64,000 nt of DNA from JBNRMR01 sp050942895 (GTDB lineage Bacteria > Bacillota > Clostridia > Christensenellales > UBA1750): assembly GCA_050942895.1 (NCBI GenBank), contig JBMNOE010000001.1:186001-250000 (forward strand), written 5' to 3'. Positions 9,229-18,660 of this stretch are shown here, one piece after another (within the stretch, counting starts at the first letter, position 1; every line of letters begins with the position of its first letter). The translations under genes and the position numbers were made by a program. The notes under the pieces are model-generated. The model saw only the letters and a program-made list of their open reading frames with translations. It was not told where the DNA came from and ran no database searches.

Positions 9229-10890
9229 TTAGCGAGCGTTGAAGCGGTCATAAGCGGCCTGATACATCTCCAGAACCGTCGCTACATTGTAGGATTCCAG
9301 CTGCGTCAAGAAGGCATCGAAATCCTCCTGGGTGTTCTTCTGGCCCGTTATGAACTGGGCGATGGACTCCTGGCAGTAAGTATTGATGGTGTTGTAATAG
9401 CGTGCCACCAGCGATGATTCAACCGCTGTGAATGTGGTCGCCGGGTATACATATGAAGCCATGTTTTCGTTCACCCACGCCCCATGGATTTCTCTGGCAT
9501 AGTCATGCATGTGGCCGGTGAATGCATCGCGGATGGCGGGATAGTTTGCGTCCTTGGTGTAGCGTCCCCTCACCGTTCCGGGAGTGCTGCCGCCGGGGTT
9601 GTTCCAAAGGATGTCGGTGAACTGGGGAGCGCCGTCGACTATTTCATAGCTAAGGCCCTCCATTCCATATGATGCAAACAGCCTGCCTTCATCGGTGTAA
9701 AGATAGTCCATAAATCGGCAGGCTTCCTCTATCTTTTGGCACTGGGTGCTGATGCCCACGCCGAAGGAGCCGTCATATGTCTGGTAGAAATGGCTGAACA
9801 TCGCCGTTCCTGTGGAGGGATCAACAAAAGATGGGATGCCCGCCACAGCGTAGTCCGTGCCCTCATTGGCTTCAATGCAGCCGATAACGTTGTTCAGCTG
9901 CTGTATAGAAACGCCCACATCACCGCTGGCAAACTTAGATTGAACAGTCGCCTTGTTTATGCTGGGAAAGTCCTGATCCAGAAGGCCATCGGAATACCAT
10001 GCGGCCATCTGAGCCATAAAATCCCTGTATCCCGGCTCCAATGGCCCGAATTTTACCATATCGTCCACCACGAAGAAGGGGTATGCAACGCCAAAGGCAG
10101 AGCTGAGGCCGGAGCTGGCCCACTCAAGCCAGAGCCAGCGCATCTCGAATGTGAATGCGCTTGCAAGGCCGTGGGCCTCTTTCATGGCGCGCATGACTTC
10201 CGTCAGCTCATCGATGGTGGTAGGAATCTGCATGTCCAGAGCATCCATCCAGTCCTGACGAACAACCATGCCCGTTTCGGTGTGGGCGTCGGGGTCGCCT
10301 CTCAGGTAAGGGAAGTTGTACAGAACGCCTTCGTCCGTCTGAACGCGCTTATACCAATCAGGGTTTTCCGCGTATACCTTCATCAAGCCGGGGAAAAAGC
10401 CGGTGTAGTCATTCAGTGGGATTATGTAGCCGTCACCCATGCCTGCGTTGGGGCCGCCGGGGAAGTTTACCCAGTTGGCCATCATCAAATCGGGATATCT
10501 GCCCGAAGCCAGCAGCAGCAGAAACTGCTCGGTGACGTCAAAAGCGCCGGAGTTGCCGCCGATGGCCTCCAGCCTGACGCCGGTGCGCGCTTCGTATTCG
10601 TTCCACCAGAAATGTTCGTGGAAGTGGGGCTCTATGTTGGAGAGATCATAGGGATCATCCGCATAGTTGATTGTAAGGGTCGTCGGCGCCATGGGATAGG
10701 AAAATTCGCCCCCGCCAATGCCGCCTATTCCCCCGGTTGCGGAGGCTGACGGCGTTGTGTCGGGCGCAGGTGTCTGGCTGGCGGGCGGCGTCTTTGGCGC
10801 TGCACAGGCCGAAAGCGCCGCAACCAACATTGAGATGACAATTAAGGCTGACATTAACCGTGACAAGGATATACTTGAAGCTTTTCTCAT
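9229..10890 (-). CDS. ABC transporter extracellular sugar-binding lipoprotein
   Basis: 553 residues from the ATG at 10890, which has GGAGG seven bases upstream; a longer frame exists but lacks a site. The signal peptide ends in the lipobox LSAC, followed by a Pro/Thr/Ser linker and a Gly-rich stretch. The body is the ~550 residue LplA-like solute-binding fold (DLMMANWVNFPGG, WYSDGLLDQDF, FASGDVGVS). It is first in the operon with LplB, YtcP and RraA genes. It is clearly related to the binding proteins at 1051 and 11352 but not a near-identical copy, so different ligands are likely. Confidence 0.9.
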   Translation of the reverse strand: MRKASSISLSRLMSALIVISMLVAALSACAAPKTPPASQTPAPDTTPSASATGGIGGIGGGEFSYPMAPTTLTINYADDPYDLSNIEPHFHEHFWWNEYEARTGVRLEAIGGNSGAFDVTEQFLLLLASGRYPDLMMANWVNFPGGPNAGMGDGYIIPLNDYTGFFPGLMKVYAENPDWYKRVQTDEGVLYNFPYLRGDPDAHTETGMVVRQDWMDALDMQIPTTIDELTEVMRAMKEAHGLASAFTFEMRWLWLEWASSGLSSAFGVAYPFFVVDDMVKFGPLEPGYRDFMAQMAAWYSDGLLDQDFPSINKATVQSKFASGDVGVSIQQLNNVIGCIEANEGTDYAVAGIPSFVDPSTGTAMFSHFYQTYDGSFGVGISTQCQKIEEACRFMDYLYTDEGRLFASYGMEGLSYEIVDGAPQFTDILWNNPGGSTPGTVRGRYTKDANYPAIRDAFTGHMHDYAREIHGAWVNENMASYVYPATTFTAVESSLVARYYNTINTYCQESIAQFITGQKNTQEDFDAFLTQLESYNVATVLEMYQAAYDRFNAR

Positions 10891-10942
10891 ATTCTTTCCT
10901 CCGTTGCGTACTGAATTATTGCTTTTAAAGAACTTCATCCGT

Positions 10943-10969
10943 CATATACGCTTTAAGAAACCTTGTCAA
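10943..10969 (-). promoter_or_regulatory. Candidate promoter of the binding protein-permease-RraA operon
   Basis: On the - strand TTGACA (10969-10964) is followed 15 bases later by TATATG (10948-10943). The -35 is perfect, but spacing is short and the -10 is imperfect. It lies about 55 bases before the start codon at 10890. Confidence 0.4.
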
Positions 10970-11091
10970 TAATTATGCCCATATCCCATGGCTTTCATCA
11001 GTATTCGGCTGTTTTAAGCCATGTTAATTTCCTCCAGCTTTTTCTTTTTCCCTCCTTTCTTCTCCTTCCATTTTCACTCTTTAGCGCAGCA

Positions 11092-11300
11092 TTATTTCTT
11101 AATCATCTTCCGGACTCGCCCAAATTATGCCTGATCCATAGTAAATTTTATTTTGCTGTACTCATCCTCGTAATCTTCCGGCAGCAGCTCTGCAATCACC
11201 TGGTTTTTCCGCACCGTTTCTTCGATTACTTCCAGAAGCTGATTAAGCACCGTGCTTTCAGCAGCGGATATTGCCGCCGCTTCCTTTAAGGAAAAGCCCG
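11092..11300 (-). pseudogene. Decayed second copy of the hflX 3' end
   Basis: About 209 bases match the 3' end of hflX (20499-20763) base by base with scattered changes. Read in the hflX frame it gives GFSLKEAAAISAAES, then LNQLLEVIEETVRKNQVIAE, then EDYEDEYSKIKFTMDQA, a stop codon, and FGRVRKMIKK with a stop at the same place as HflX. Relative to HflX, 19 residues (57 bases) are missing in frame, and one Ser codon has become TAA. Neither the GTPase domain nor the N-terminus is present here. It is a fragment with no plausible product, lying between two sugar-transport operons. Confidence 0.85.
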
Positions 11301-11320
11301 ACCTTTAAACAAGGCCGGGC
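11291..11320 (-). terminator. Terminator of the second transporter operon, abutting the hflX remnant
   Basis: Just after the stop of the binding-protein gene the - strand reads GCCCGGCCTT, an eight-base loop, AAGGTCGGGC (one A/C mismatch) and then TTTTCC. The last bases of the stem and the T-run are also the first bases of the hflX-like sequence. Confidence 0.65.
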
Positions 11321-11351
11321 TATCCGGAGAAGGCGGTTATTTTTTGCGTTT

Positions 11352-12986
11352 TTATTTGTTATACTCGTCGTAATATGCCTGGCTGATCTCGCTCCATCGC
11401 GCAAGGCCGGCGCGCTCCATTGCGGCCAGGTATTTGTCCCACTCGGCATCGTTGGCCGGATCGGAGCTGCCCATTATGAAGAGCATCATGTACTCCTCCT
11501 GCACTTCCTTAAGCGCGGAGCCCAAAAGGTTCATCTCGCTCTGGGTATCCGGCTCAAATGTCCAGGGAATGGTCTTGAAATAGCGGTAATTTGGGTTCGA
11601 GCTAAAGGCCTCACTCAGGCGGATGTTGGTGTCGCCGCTGACGGAAATGACGGCGCTCATCACGCGGTTGGGGATGACGTCCTGAGAATAAACCAACTGC
11701 TGGTCAACCGCGGGAGAGGCGGGGTTTGCCTGGGAGTAAAACTCTGGGCTGCGCACCGGCTCGCCGCTGGCATCCATATCGTAGGTGATGCCTTCCACGC
11801 CCCAGCTTAAGAACCAACTGCCCTCTTCGCCGGCGATCCAGTTCATGAAGTCGAGCATACGCCCCATCCTCTCTTCGTCAAGTGTGGAAGCCAGCGCGGT
11901 TCCTGTACCAAAGTAAGGAGGTTCGGCATTGTACAGCCAGCCCCTCTGCGGGTCGGCGGCGACGGTTTCAAGGGAATACTCAAAGCCCGCGTCGGGGAAT
12001 GTATTTGCCATGTACTGGTTCATGCCGTTGGCGCGGATGCCCGAAGTGTATTCCACATAGTGCAGGCCGTTGGTGTAGTTGTCATACCACTGGGTGTCGG
12101 TCATGGTGGCGAATTCCTTGCTGATTATGCCATCGGCATAGAACTGTCTGAACAGCTTCATCACCTCGCGGTAGCCGTCCGTCACAGCGCCGTAGGGCAC
12201 CAACTCGTCCGTATACGGGTCGATGTACCTTTCGGTCTGGAAGCCGTAGGCCAGGTGAAAACCGTTGTAGGGATTATTGCCCCTGCGGGTGCCCAGAGGG
12301 TAGGAATCGGGGAAGCTTTCCTTGATTTGGTACAGAAGCGAAACAAGGCCGTCCACGTTGTTGGGCATGTCGGTAATGCCGATCGTCGAAAGGGTGCCCA
12401 TGCGGTAAATCCACGTCTCAGTCGCCTTCCGGGGACGCTTGCTGATCTGCAAATACAGATGCCCGTCGCCCATGCCGTTCATTTCCTTGATGTAGTCAAA
12501 GCCGCCGTCCACATCGCCCCAGATGGCCAGGTAATCGGGCAAAGCATCCAAATGATTGTCCAAAGGCTCCAGCTTGCCCGTCAGCGCCAGCTCATTGGCC
12601 AGATTGGTACCGATATTGACAATCACCTCGGGATAGTCGTTTGTTGCGAACTGGAGGCGCATCTTCTGCTCAAACTCGGCGGTGACATATTCGGTGTCCC
12701 ACACCATGTTGAGCTTTTCCTTGATCATCTCATCGAAAAGGTTGTTGGAAACGGGCACGGTGGTCTGGACAGTCCTGACCACGGCCTTGTAGGTCAGCTC
12801 TTTTTCGTAGGGGTCTGCCGGGGGCTCCTGGGTTTCGGGCGCGGCGGACTGCGGCACGCCTGTTTGCGGCGCTGTCGCGGTCGTGGCCCCGGCGGGAGTG
12901 CCGGTTGCACTGGGCGCACCGGCGCAGCCTGCGATCATCGCAAGGGCGAGCAATAGTGCAAAAATGGCAGAAATTTTTCTCATCAT
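11352..12986 (-). CDS. ABC transporter extracellular sugar-binding lipoprotein
   Basis: 544 residues. The signal peptide ends in a lipobox at AGC (Cys about residue 21), followed by an Ala/Thr/Pro linker. AGGAGG lies six bases before the first of two adjacent ATG codons. The body is the LplA-like binding fold (YPEVIVNIGTN, QFYADGIISKEFAT, LSWGVEGITYDM). It is the last gene of the operon LplB-YtcP-binding protein, the reverse of the order in the neighbouring cluster, and ends at a terminator. The ligand is unknown, but the clustered pectin-type genes make an acidic oligosaccharide possible. Confidence 0.9.
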   Translation of the reverse strand: MMRKISAIFALLLALAMIAGCAGAPSATGTPAGATTATAPQTGVPQSAAPETQEPPADPYEKELTYKAVVRTVQTTVPVSNNLFDEMIKEKLNMVWDTEYVTAEFEQKMRLQFATNDYPEVIVNIGTNLANELALTGKLEPLDNHLDALPDYLAIWGDVDGGFDYIKEMNGMGDGHLYLQISKRPRKATETWIYRMGTLSTIGITDMPNNVDGLVSLLYQIKESFPDSYPLGTRRGNNPYNGFHLAYGFQTERYIDPYTDELVPYGAVTDGYREVMKLFRQFYADGIISKEFATMTDTQWYDNYTNGLHYVEYTSGIRANGMNQYMANTFPDAGFEYSLETVAADPQRGWLYNAEPPYFGTGTALASTLDEERMGRMLDFMNWIAGEEGSWFLSWGVEGITYDMDASGEPVRSPEFYSQANPASPAVDQQLVYSQDVIPNRVMSAVISVSGDTNIRLSEAFSSNPNYRYFKTIPWTFEPDTQSEMNLLGSALKEVQEEYMMLFIMGSSDPANDAEWDKYLAAMERAGLARWSEISQAYYDEYNK

Positions 12987-13077
12987 AAACTTCCTCCTGT
13001 TGGCATTTTATCACAAACGGCAAAACCGATTGCATCTAAAGAATAAAAAGAGTGAAAAAGCTAAAAATCCGGGCGGC

Positions 13078-13956
13078 TTATCCCTTGAGGGAGCCCACCA
13101 TGACTCCCTTGGCAAAATACTTCTGGATGAAGGGATACACCAGCATCATGGGCACGATGGAAACGAACAGTGTGGCGTACTTGATGCTCTCCGTGGAGAC
13201 GCGGATCATGTCCTCATCCGAGGAGGCCATTTCCTCCAGCGCCGTGTTCTGAATGACGATTGAGCGCAGTATGAGCTGGAGCGGGTAGAGGCTGCTGGAC
13301 CGCAGGTAGATGGCTGCGGAAAACCAACTGTTCCAGCGCGCCACTGCGTAGAACAGGCTGATGGTGGCAAGGGCTGCCTTTGAAAGAGGCAGCACGATGA
13401 GTGCCAGCACCGTCATGTCGTTTGCGCCATCGATGCTGGCCGCCTCCTCCAACTCATCGGGCACCGCCTGGAAAAACGTGCGCAATATGACCAGGTTCCA
13501 TGTGGAGATGGCACCTGGCAGGAGAAGCGCCCAGACGGTGTTGTAGATGTTCAGGTTTACCACCAGCAAAAACGATGGAATCATCCCGCCGCCAAAGAAC
13601 ATGGTGAACATGAACAGCGCTGTGTAAAAGCCCCGCAGCGGCAGGCGCTTCTTTGAGAGCGGGTACGCAGTCAGTATAGTCAGCGCCATGCTGATGACGG
13701 TGCCGAAAAGCGTGTAGTAGACTGAGTTTACAAAGCCCCGTGGAACGGCCCCGCCGGTCATAATTTTCTCATACGCGCTCAGGGTGAAATTCACAGGCCA
13801 TATGCTCACCTTGCCCTGAGAAATGGCAGTGCTCTCGCTCAATGAAACCGCGCCCACATGCAGCACCGGAAACAATGTGACGATTACCAGCAGCGCCAAA
13901 ACCGCATACAAAACGATATCAAACACTATGGATGAAGCAGAACGGTCGTTTATCAT
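13078..13956 (-). CDS. Carbohydrate ABC transporter permease, YtcP/LplC type
   Basis: 292 residues from the ATG at 13956, which has AGGAGG six bases upstream; a longer frame would overlap the gene before it. Six membrane segments, an EAA loop (LEEAASIDGANDMTVLALIV) and the family C-terminus (FIQKYFAKGVMVGSLKG) are visible. It begins ten bases after the LplB-type gene and is followed by its binding protein 91 bases on. Confidence 0.92.
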   Translation of the reverse strand: MINDRSASSIVFDIVLYAVLALLVIVTLFPVLHVGAVSLSESTAISQGKVSIWPVNFTLSAYEKIMTGGAVPRGFVNSVYYTLFGTVISMALTILTAYPLSKKRLPLRGFYTALFMFTMFFGGGMIPSFLLVVNLNIYNTVWALLLPGAISTWNLVILRTFFQAVPDELEEAASIDGANDMTVLALIVLPLSKAALATISLFYAVARWNSWFSAAIYLRSSSLYPLQLILRSIVIQNTALEEMASSDEDMIRVSTESIKYATLFVSIVPMMLVYPFIQKYFAKGVMVGSLKG

Positions 13957-13966
13957 AGCAATCCTC

Positions 13967-14902
13967 CTACCACAGCGCAACTTCGCTCATCTGCTTGGAA
14001 AGGGCGTTTGTGCCCACCAGCATAAGCGCGTTGATCCCGGAATTGAACAGCCCCACCGCCGAGGCAAAGCTGTATTCGGCCTTCTCCAAGCCCCGCCTGT
14101 AGACGAACGTGGAGATGACATCGCTTACCTCATAGGTGATGGGCGTCTGCAAAAGCAGCGACTTATCAACGCCCAGGGACATGATGCCGCCCATCTTCAG
14201 TATGAGCATTATGGTGATGGTTGGCATTATGCTGGGCAGCGAAATTTTGGTGATCTTCTGTATGCGCGACGCTCCGTCCACCGTGGCGGCCTCGTACAGC
14301 TCCAGCGGCACGTTGGAAAGGGACGCCAGATAGACTATGGAGCCATAGCCCACCGTTTTCCATATGTCCGAAATGATGTACACGCTGCGGTACCAGCGCG
14401 TTTCTGCCAGGAAATAGATGGGCTTTGCGCCAAAAGCGACCAGCATTCGGTTTACGATGCCGTTATCCGGCGAAAGCAGCACCGTCAGCATGCCCGCCAC
14501 GGCCACCATGGAAATAAAATGCGGCAGGTAGGAAACCGTCTGCACAAAGTTTTTAATGAGCCGGTTGCGCACCTCATTTAAAAGAAGCGCCAGCAATATG
14601 GGCATCGGGAATGAAAACAGCACCTGGTAAAGGTTGATTATCAGAGTGTTGCGCACCAGCCTTGCGAAGTGCTGATGCTCAAAAAACGCAATAAAGTGCC
14701 TGAAGCCCACCCAGGGCCCCGCCAAAAAGGAATTGCCCAGCCGATAGTTCTGAAAGGCAATCAATATGCCGTACATGGGAACATATTCAAAAATAATGTA
14801 ATAGATAAAGCCCGGCACAATCATGGCCGTTAAAATCCACGTCTTTTGAATGCGCCGCAAAAAATCGCTTTTTGCAGCGCCTCTTACCTTCACATCAAGC
14901 AT
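13967..14902 (-). CDS. Carbohydrate ABC transporter permease, LplB type
   Basis: 311 residues. The ATG at 14902 is chosen because GGAGG lies six bases before it; a TTG directly upstream is less likely. Six membrane segments, an EAA loop (YEAATVDGASRIQKITKISL) and a basic N-terminus agree with the family. It is the first gene of this - strand operon and is divergent from the AraC sensor gene at 15169, a common arrangement when the sensor controls the transporter. Confidence 0.92.
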   Translation of the reverse strand: MLDVKVRGAAKSDFLRRIQKTWILTAMIVPGFIYYIIFEYVPMYGILIAFQNYRLGNSFLAGPWVGFRHFIAFFEHQHFARLVRNTLIINLYQVLFSFPMPILLALLLNEVRNRLIKNFVQTVSYLPHFISMVAVAGMLTVLLSPDNGIVNRMLVAFGAKPIYFLAETRWYRSVYIISDIWKTVGYGSIVYLASLSNVPLELYEAATVDGASRIQKITKISLPSIMPTITIMLILKMGGIMSLGVDKSLLLQTPITYEVSDVISTFVYRRGLEKAEYSFASAVGLFNSGINALMLVGTNALSKQMSEVALW

Positions 14903-15058
14903 CAAAGCCCTCCGTCCATTTACTATTTATTGTTTTTGTTAATGTATTGTTTCCCGATAATCATAGCCCGCGGTCACCATCTTAGCAACGCCCATATTTT
15001 AAAAAAACACCCTAAACCGGTGTTTTGCAAAAATTGAGTGCTTTTCATTTTTGGGGCG

Positions 15059-15087
15059 TTGTTCCTTTTGGGCTTAGGGGTTATAAT
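15059..15087 (+). promoter_or_regulatory. Promoter of the AraC sensor/FAD oxidoreductase operon
   Basis: TTGTTC (15059-15064), 17 bases, then a perfect TATAAT (15082-15087). It lies about 80 bases before the sensor gene in the divergent region 14903-15168; no clear promoter for the leftward operon was recognised there. Confidence 0.65.
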
Positions 15088-15168
15088 GTTATTTATAAGA
15101 AGCATAGTAAAATACATTCAAATAGCCTTACCGCATGAAACACTCAAGCGAAAGAGAGGAGGTATGGC

Positions 15169-17382
15169 TTGAAAAGAAGCTCGTTTGTGCAAAACCTGAT
15201 GCTTTCGTGCCTGATTATGCTGCTGGTCCCCATCGGCATGGGCGCGCTTGTTTATCTATATACCTCCGAGCGCTTTTCGGACACCATTCTTGAAAATAAT
15301 GAAGCCGTGCTGATGCAGGCCCAGAGCGCCATCGAGGACCGTCTTGCCTCCATGGACAACATCACGCAGTCGCTTTCCAACAACGGCAAGCTGCCGTATT
15401 TTGCTTTGAACCGCACCCAGGACGCGGAAACCTACCTGCGCGTATGGGAATTTCAAAAGGATTTAAAGCAGAGCATTGAAAACGAGCTCTTCGTGCGGGA
15501 TATCTATGTGTTTTTCTACAACAACGATATCATCGTTTCAAACAATACCGCCTACAAAAAGAGCAATTTTTACGGCCGTTTCTTCACCTTCGACAATCTC
15601 TCCTATGATGAGTTCATGGCGCTGATGGAAGGCACCTATTATGAAAAGGGGCGCTTTGTGGCCGATGTAACGGCAAAAACTGAGCTGATAAACTACCGCT
15701 CGTTGGCCTATGTGCGCACCATTCCGGTCAACATCTCGCGTAAGTATACCGCCTCGGTGCTTCTTCTGATCGACGAGGCGAAGCTCAAGGCGCTGCTTGA
15801 CGCCGTCGAGGTTTACGACACAGGCTACGCCTACATGCTGGACGGCCAGGGGCAGGTGATGATCTCCAAGCTGGGGCCGGATGCAAACCCGGAATTTCTA
15901 AGTGAATTTTTGCAGGACGCAAAGACGCGCCAGCAGATAAACGGCGTTGACATGACCTTCGTGCACATCAAAAGCCCGGTCACCGGCTGGCAGTTTGTGG
16001 CGGCCCTTCCAACCCACCGGATGCTGGCCCAACCAAAGCGCATTCAACTTCTTACCGTGGGCTCTTCCCTCTGCTCGCTGGTCATGGGGCTTTTCGTGGC
16101 CTATCTGCTGCTCAAGCGGCACATGCACCCGCTGGCGGGCGCCCTTGACAAGCTGGTGCTGCTTTACCGCGATGAATCCCGGGAAGAAACCGTGAAGCAA
16201 CCCTTCAAGTATGTGGGCGAAAAAGTCCAGACGCTGTTTGAAGATAATCAGCGCCTTCAATACAGCTTAAGAACCGACCGCAGACTGCTCAAGCGCCTTT
16301 GCATCAGCGCGGTTTTGCGCGGCGACTGCCCCGTTTCCACCGAAATGCTGAAGAAGATGGGCATCAGCGGCAACTGGTACTGCGCCGCAACTGCCCTTGT
16401 GGACCCCCAGGACTGTTGGGAAGCAAGCGTTTCCTTCATCAGCGAATTTAAGTTTACCGGTTTTGACGGCAAGATTTTTTTCGTCCACCATGACAAGAAT
16501 GTGTTTTACGCCCTTATGTGCTTTGGCAAATATACGCCGCAGGAGTGCATGGAGCAGGCCGAACGCAGTCTCCTTCGCTTGGATGAGCAGATGAAAAACT
16601 CGCTGGGCGCCGGGCTCCAGGCGTATTGCGGGCGCATATGCCCTGTCATCACAGAGGTTGCCTTCTCCCTCTACGACGCCGTGGACCTGAGCCGCATGCC
16701 CCAGCAGGAACCCCGGCAGATCGCCTGGTACAGCGGCGCGCACACCAAGAACAACACATATTATTATTCCATCGAGACCGAGATGCGCTTGATCGAGCTG
16801 GTGCGCGCGGGCAAGTCCGACTCAGTCGCTGCGCTGCTGGACATGATACAAAGCGATAACCTCGCCTTCGGCAGGCTGTCTTTGGATATGACGCGCCGAC
16901 TGTTTGACGAACTCCAGGGCACGCTTTTGAAGGTAAGCGGCGATGTCCAATACTGCAATCTGCCTGAAGCCCAGGACTACGAGGAGCTTTTTTCAAAGCT
17001 TGCCGAACAGTTTCTTGCCATATGCCAGACATTTAAGGCGCGCCGGAACCAGAGCGGCGATATGGGCACCCGCATGCTGGAATACATCGATACCCATTTT
17101 ACCGACCGGGAACTTTCACTTAAAAAGCTCTCCGAAGTCTTTGACTTAAACGAGTCCTACGCCTCCAAATACTTCAAGACCTGCACCGGAGTCAATTTCT
17201 TTTACTATCTGGAGGGTCTGCGCATACGCGAAGCACACCGGCTTTTGAGCGAAGGCGCCTGCAAGATCAAGGAAGTGGCGCAGCGCGTGGGATATTTGGA
17301 CGACAAGAGCTTTCGCAGAGCCTACAAAAAGCGAATGGGCGACACGCCCGGCAGCATGATCAAGGAAGAGATCTCGTTGTGA
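15169..17382 (+). CDS. Membrane-anchored AraC-family sensor regulator
   Basis: 737 residues, starting at TTG with GGAGG six bases before it; a nearby ATG in another frame stops after two codons. A membrane segment (about residues 10-29) is followed by an extracellular sensor region to about 285 (Cache-like by pattern), a second membrane segment (SSLCSLVMGLFVAYLLL, about 292-312), a cytoplasmic middle region, and a C-terminal AraC double helix-turn-helix (LKKLSEVFDLNESYASKYF; IKEVAQRVGYLDDKSFRRAY). Such single-chain sensors detect an external ligand and bind DNA without a partner kinase. Neighbours suggest control of the divergent transporter and of the two oxidoreductases downstream. Confidence 0.85.
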   Translation: MKRSSFVQNLMLSCLIMLLVPIGMGALVYLYTSERFSDTILENNEAVLMQAQSAIEDRLASMDNITQSLSNNGKLPYFALNRTQDAETYLRVWEFQKDLKQSIENELFVRDIYVFFYNNDIIVSNNTAYKKSNFYGRFFTFDNLSYDEFMALMEGTYYEKGRFVADVTAKTELINYRSLAYVRTIPVNISRKYTASVLLLIDEAKLKALLDAVEVYDTGYAYMLDGQGQVMISKLGPDANPEFLSEFLQDAKTRQQINGVDMTFVHIKSPVTGWQFVAALPTHRMLAQPKRIQLLTVGSSLCSLVMGLFVAYLLLKRHMHPLAGALDKLVLLYRDESREETVKQPFKYVGEKVQTLFEDNQRLQYSLRTDRRLLKRLCISAVLRGDCPVSTEMLKKMGISGNWYCAATALVDPQDCWEASVSFISEFKFTGFDGKIFFVHHDKNVFYALMCFGKYTPQECMEQAERSLLRLDEQMKNSLGAGLQAYCGRICPVITEVAFSLYDAVDLSRMPQQEPRQIAWYSGAHTKNNTYYYSIETEMRLIELVRAGKSDSVAALLDMIQSDNLAFGRLSLDMTRRLFDELQGTLLKVSGDVQYCNLPEAQDYEELFSKLAEQFLAICQTFKARRNQSGDMGTRMLEYIDTHFTDRELSLKKLSEVFDLNESYASKYFKTCTGVNFFYYLEGLRIREAHRLLSEGACKIKEVAQRVGYLDDKSFRRAYKKRMGDTPGSMIKEEISL

Positions 17383-17427
17383 GGATTTATTCATAGACTA
17401 TAATCAATATCATCAAGGAGGAACAAA

Positions 17428-18660
17428 ATGCAGTATATAACCGAGCAAAACCAGGTGCCGGTATTGGGCAGCTTTGACGTGGTGGTCTCCGGCGGCGGTG
17501 TTGCGGGCGTTGCGGCGGCGCTGTCCGCCAGGCGGGCGGGCAAAAGCGTGCTGCTGCTCGAAAAAAGCGTGACGCTGGGAGGCCTTGCGACGCTGGGGCT
17601 CATAAACTACATTGAGCCGCTGTGCAATGGCCGGGGCGTACAGATAATGAGAGGCATGGCCCAGGAGTTCCTGGATTTGGCGGTGCGCTACGGGTTTGAC
17701 ACCATCCCGCCTGAGTGGAAGGACGGGCTGCCCGACGGGCCGGCGCAGGCGCGCTACGTGACACGTTATTCGCCCAACCTGTGCGCAATCGCGCTGGCAA
17801 AGCTGCTGATGGACGAAGGGGTGGACATGCTGCTGGATACCCTTGCAGTCAAGCCCGTGATGGAAGGCGGGCATTGCCGGGGCGTGACCGTGGAAAACAA
17901 AACCGGGCGCGGGTTCTACGCCTGTCGGGTGGTCATCGACGCCACCGGCGACGCAGACCTGCTGTTTAGAGCGGGCGTGCCCACCGTTCAGGGCAAGAAT
18001 TACTTCTCCTACAGCGCGAAGCAGATCAGCCTTGAAAGCTGCAAAAAGGCCGTGGAAACGGGCCGCATAAACGACGCGATCACGCCGGTCCGCGGCGGAG
18101 GCGCACTTTTGTCCGGCAAGAACCAGCCCGAGGGGCGCAGGCTGTACGGCGGCGTTACAGCCCAGGACGTAACCGAATATGTGCTTGATAACCAGATGAT
18201 TCTGCTTGATCGGCTGAAGGACGACGAGCGTTTTTCCCGCGAGCTGGTGACGCTGCCCGGCATGGCGCAGTTTCGCACCACCCGGCGCATTGATGGGGAT
18301 TACACCCTGAAGCCGGAGGACGCCTACAGGCATTTTGACGATTCCGTCTGCGCCATTAGCGACTTTACCCACCGCGACCTCCTCTATGAGGTTCCCTATC
18401 GCTGCCTTATTAACCAAGGCTTCGGCAACCTGCTCACAGCGGGCAGGTGCGCATCGGGAACTGGCTGGGCCTGGGACGTCCTTCGGGTCATTCCCCCCGC
18501 CATATTAACGGGACAGGCCGCCGGCCTTGCCGCCGCCCACGCCATCGACGAAGGCTGCGCTGTCAGCGGCGTCAACATTCAGCGGCTACAGGGCGCACTT
18601 GCGAAATCGGATGTCCTAATCCATTTTGATGATAGCCTGATTCCCGCGAAGACAGAATAG
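17428..18660 (+). CDS. FAD-dependent oxidoreductase (FAD_oxidored family), copy 1
   Basis: 410 residues. A dinucleotide-binding strand near the N-terminus (FDVVVSGGGVAGVAAALSAR) and the following acidic end of the second strand (VLLLEKSVTLGGLATLG) bind FAD. A second FAD contact is seen in VVIDATGDADLLFRAG. GGAGG precedes the ATG at seven bases. The family is common in glycan-use clusters of Firmicutes and Verrucomicrobia, but its substrate is not established. It starts 45 bases after the sensor gene. Its last codons lie in the first unit of a 46-base tandem repeat, and the next gene is its paralogue. Confidence 0.85.
   Translation: MQYITEQNQVPVLGSFDVVVSGGGVAGVAAALSARRAGKSVLLLEKSVTLGGLATLGLINYIEPLCNGRGVQIMRGMAQEFLDLAVRYGFDTIPPEWKDGLPDGPAQARYVTRYSPNLCAIALAKLLMDEGVDMLLDTLAVKPVMEGGHCRGVTVENKTGRGFYACRVVIDATGDADLLFRAGVPTVQGKNYFSYSAKQISLESCKKAVETGRINDAITPVRGGGALLSGKNQPEGRRLYGGVTAQDVTEYVLDNQMILLDRLKDDERFSRELVTLPGMAQFRTTRRIDGDYTLKPEDAYRHFDDSVCAISDFTHRDLLYEVPYRCLINQGFGNLLTAGRCASGTGWAWDVLRVIPPAILTGQAAGLAAAHAIDEGCAVSGVNIQRLQGALAKSDVLIHFDDSLIPAKTE

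Noticed and set aside
9736..10749. 337-codon frame antisense to the second binding-protein gene
   Set aside because: It lies wholly within a gene with a clear lipoprotein and binding-fold sequence and has no features of its own.
12060..12956. 298-codon frame antisense to the third binding-protein gene
   Set aside because: Shadow of a real gene; composition and lack of start signal argue against it.
17413..18417. 334-codon frame antisense to the first FAD oxidoreductase
   Set aside because: The + strand frame has the FAD motifs and a ribosome site; the antisense frame has neither.
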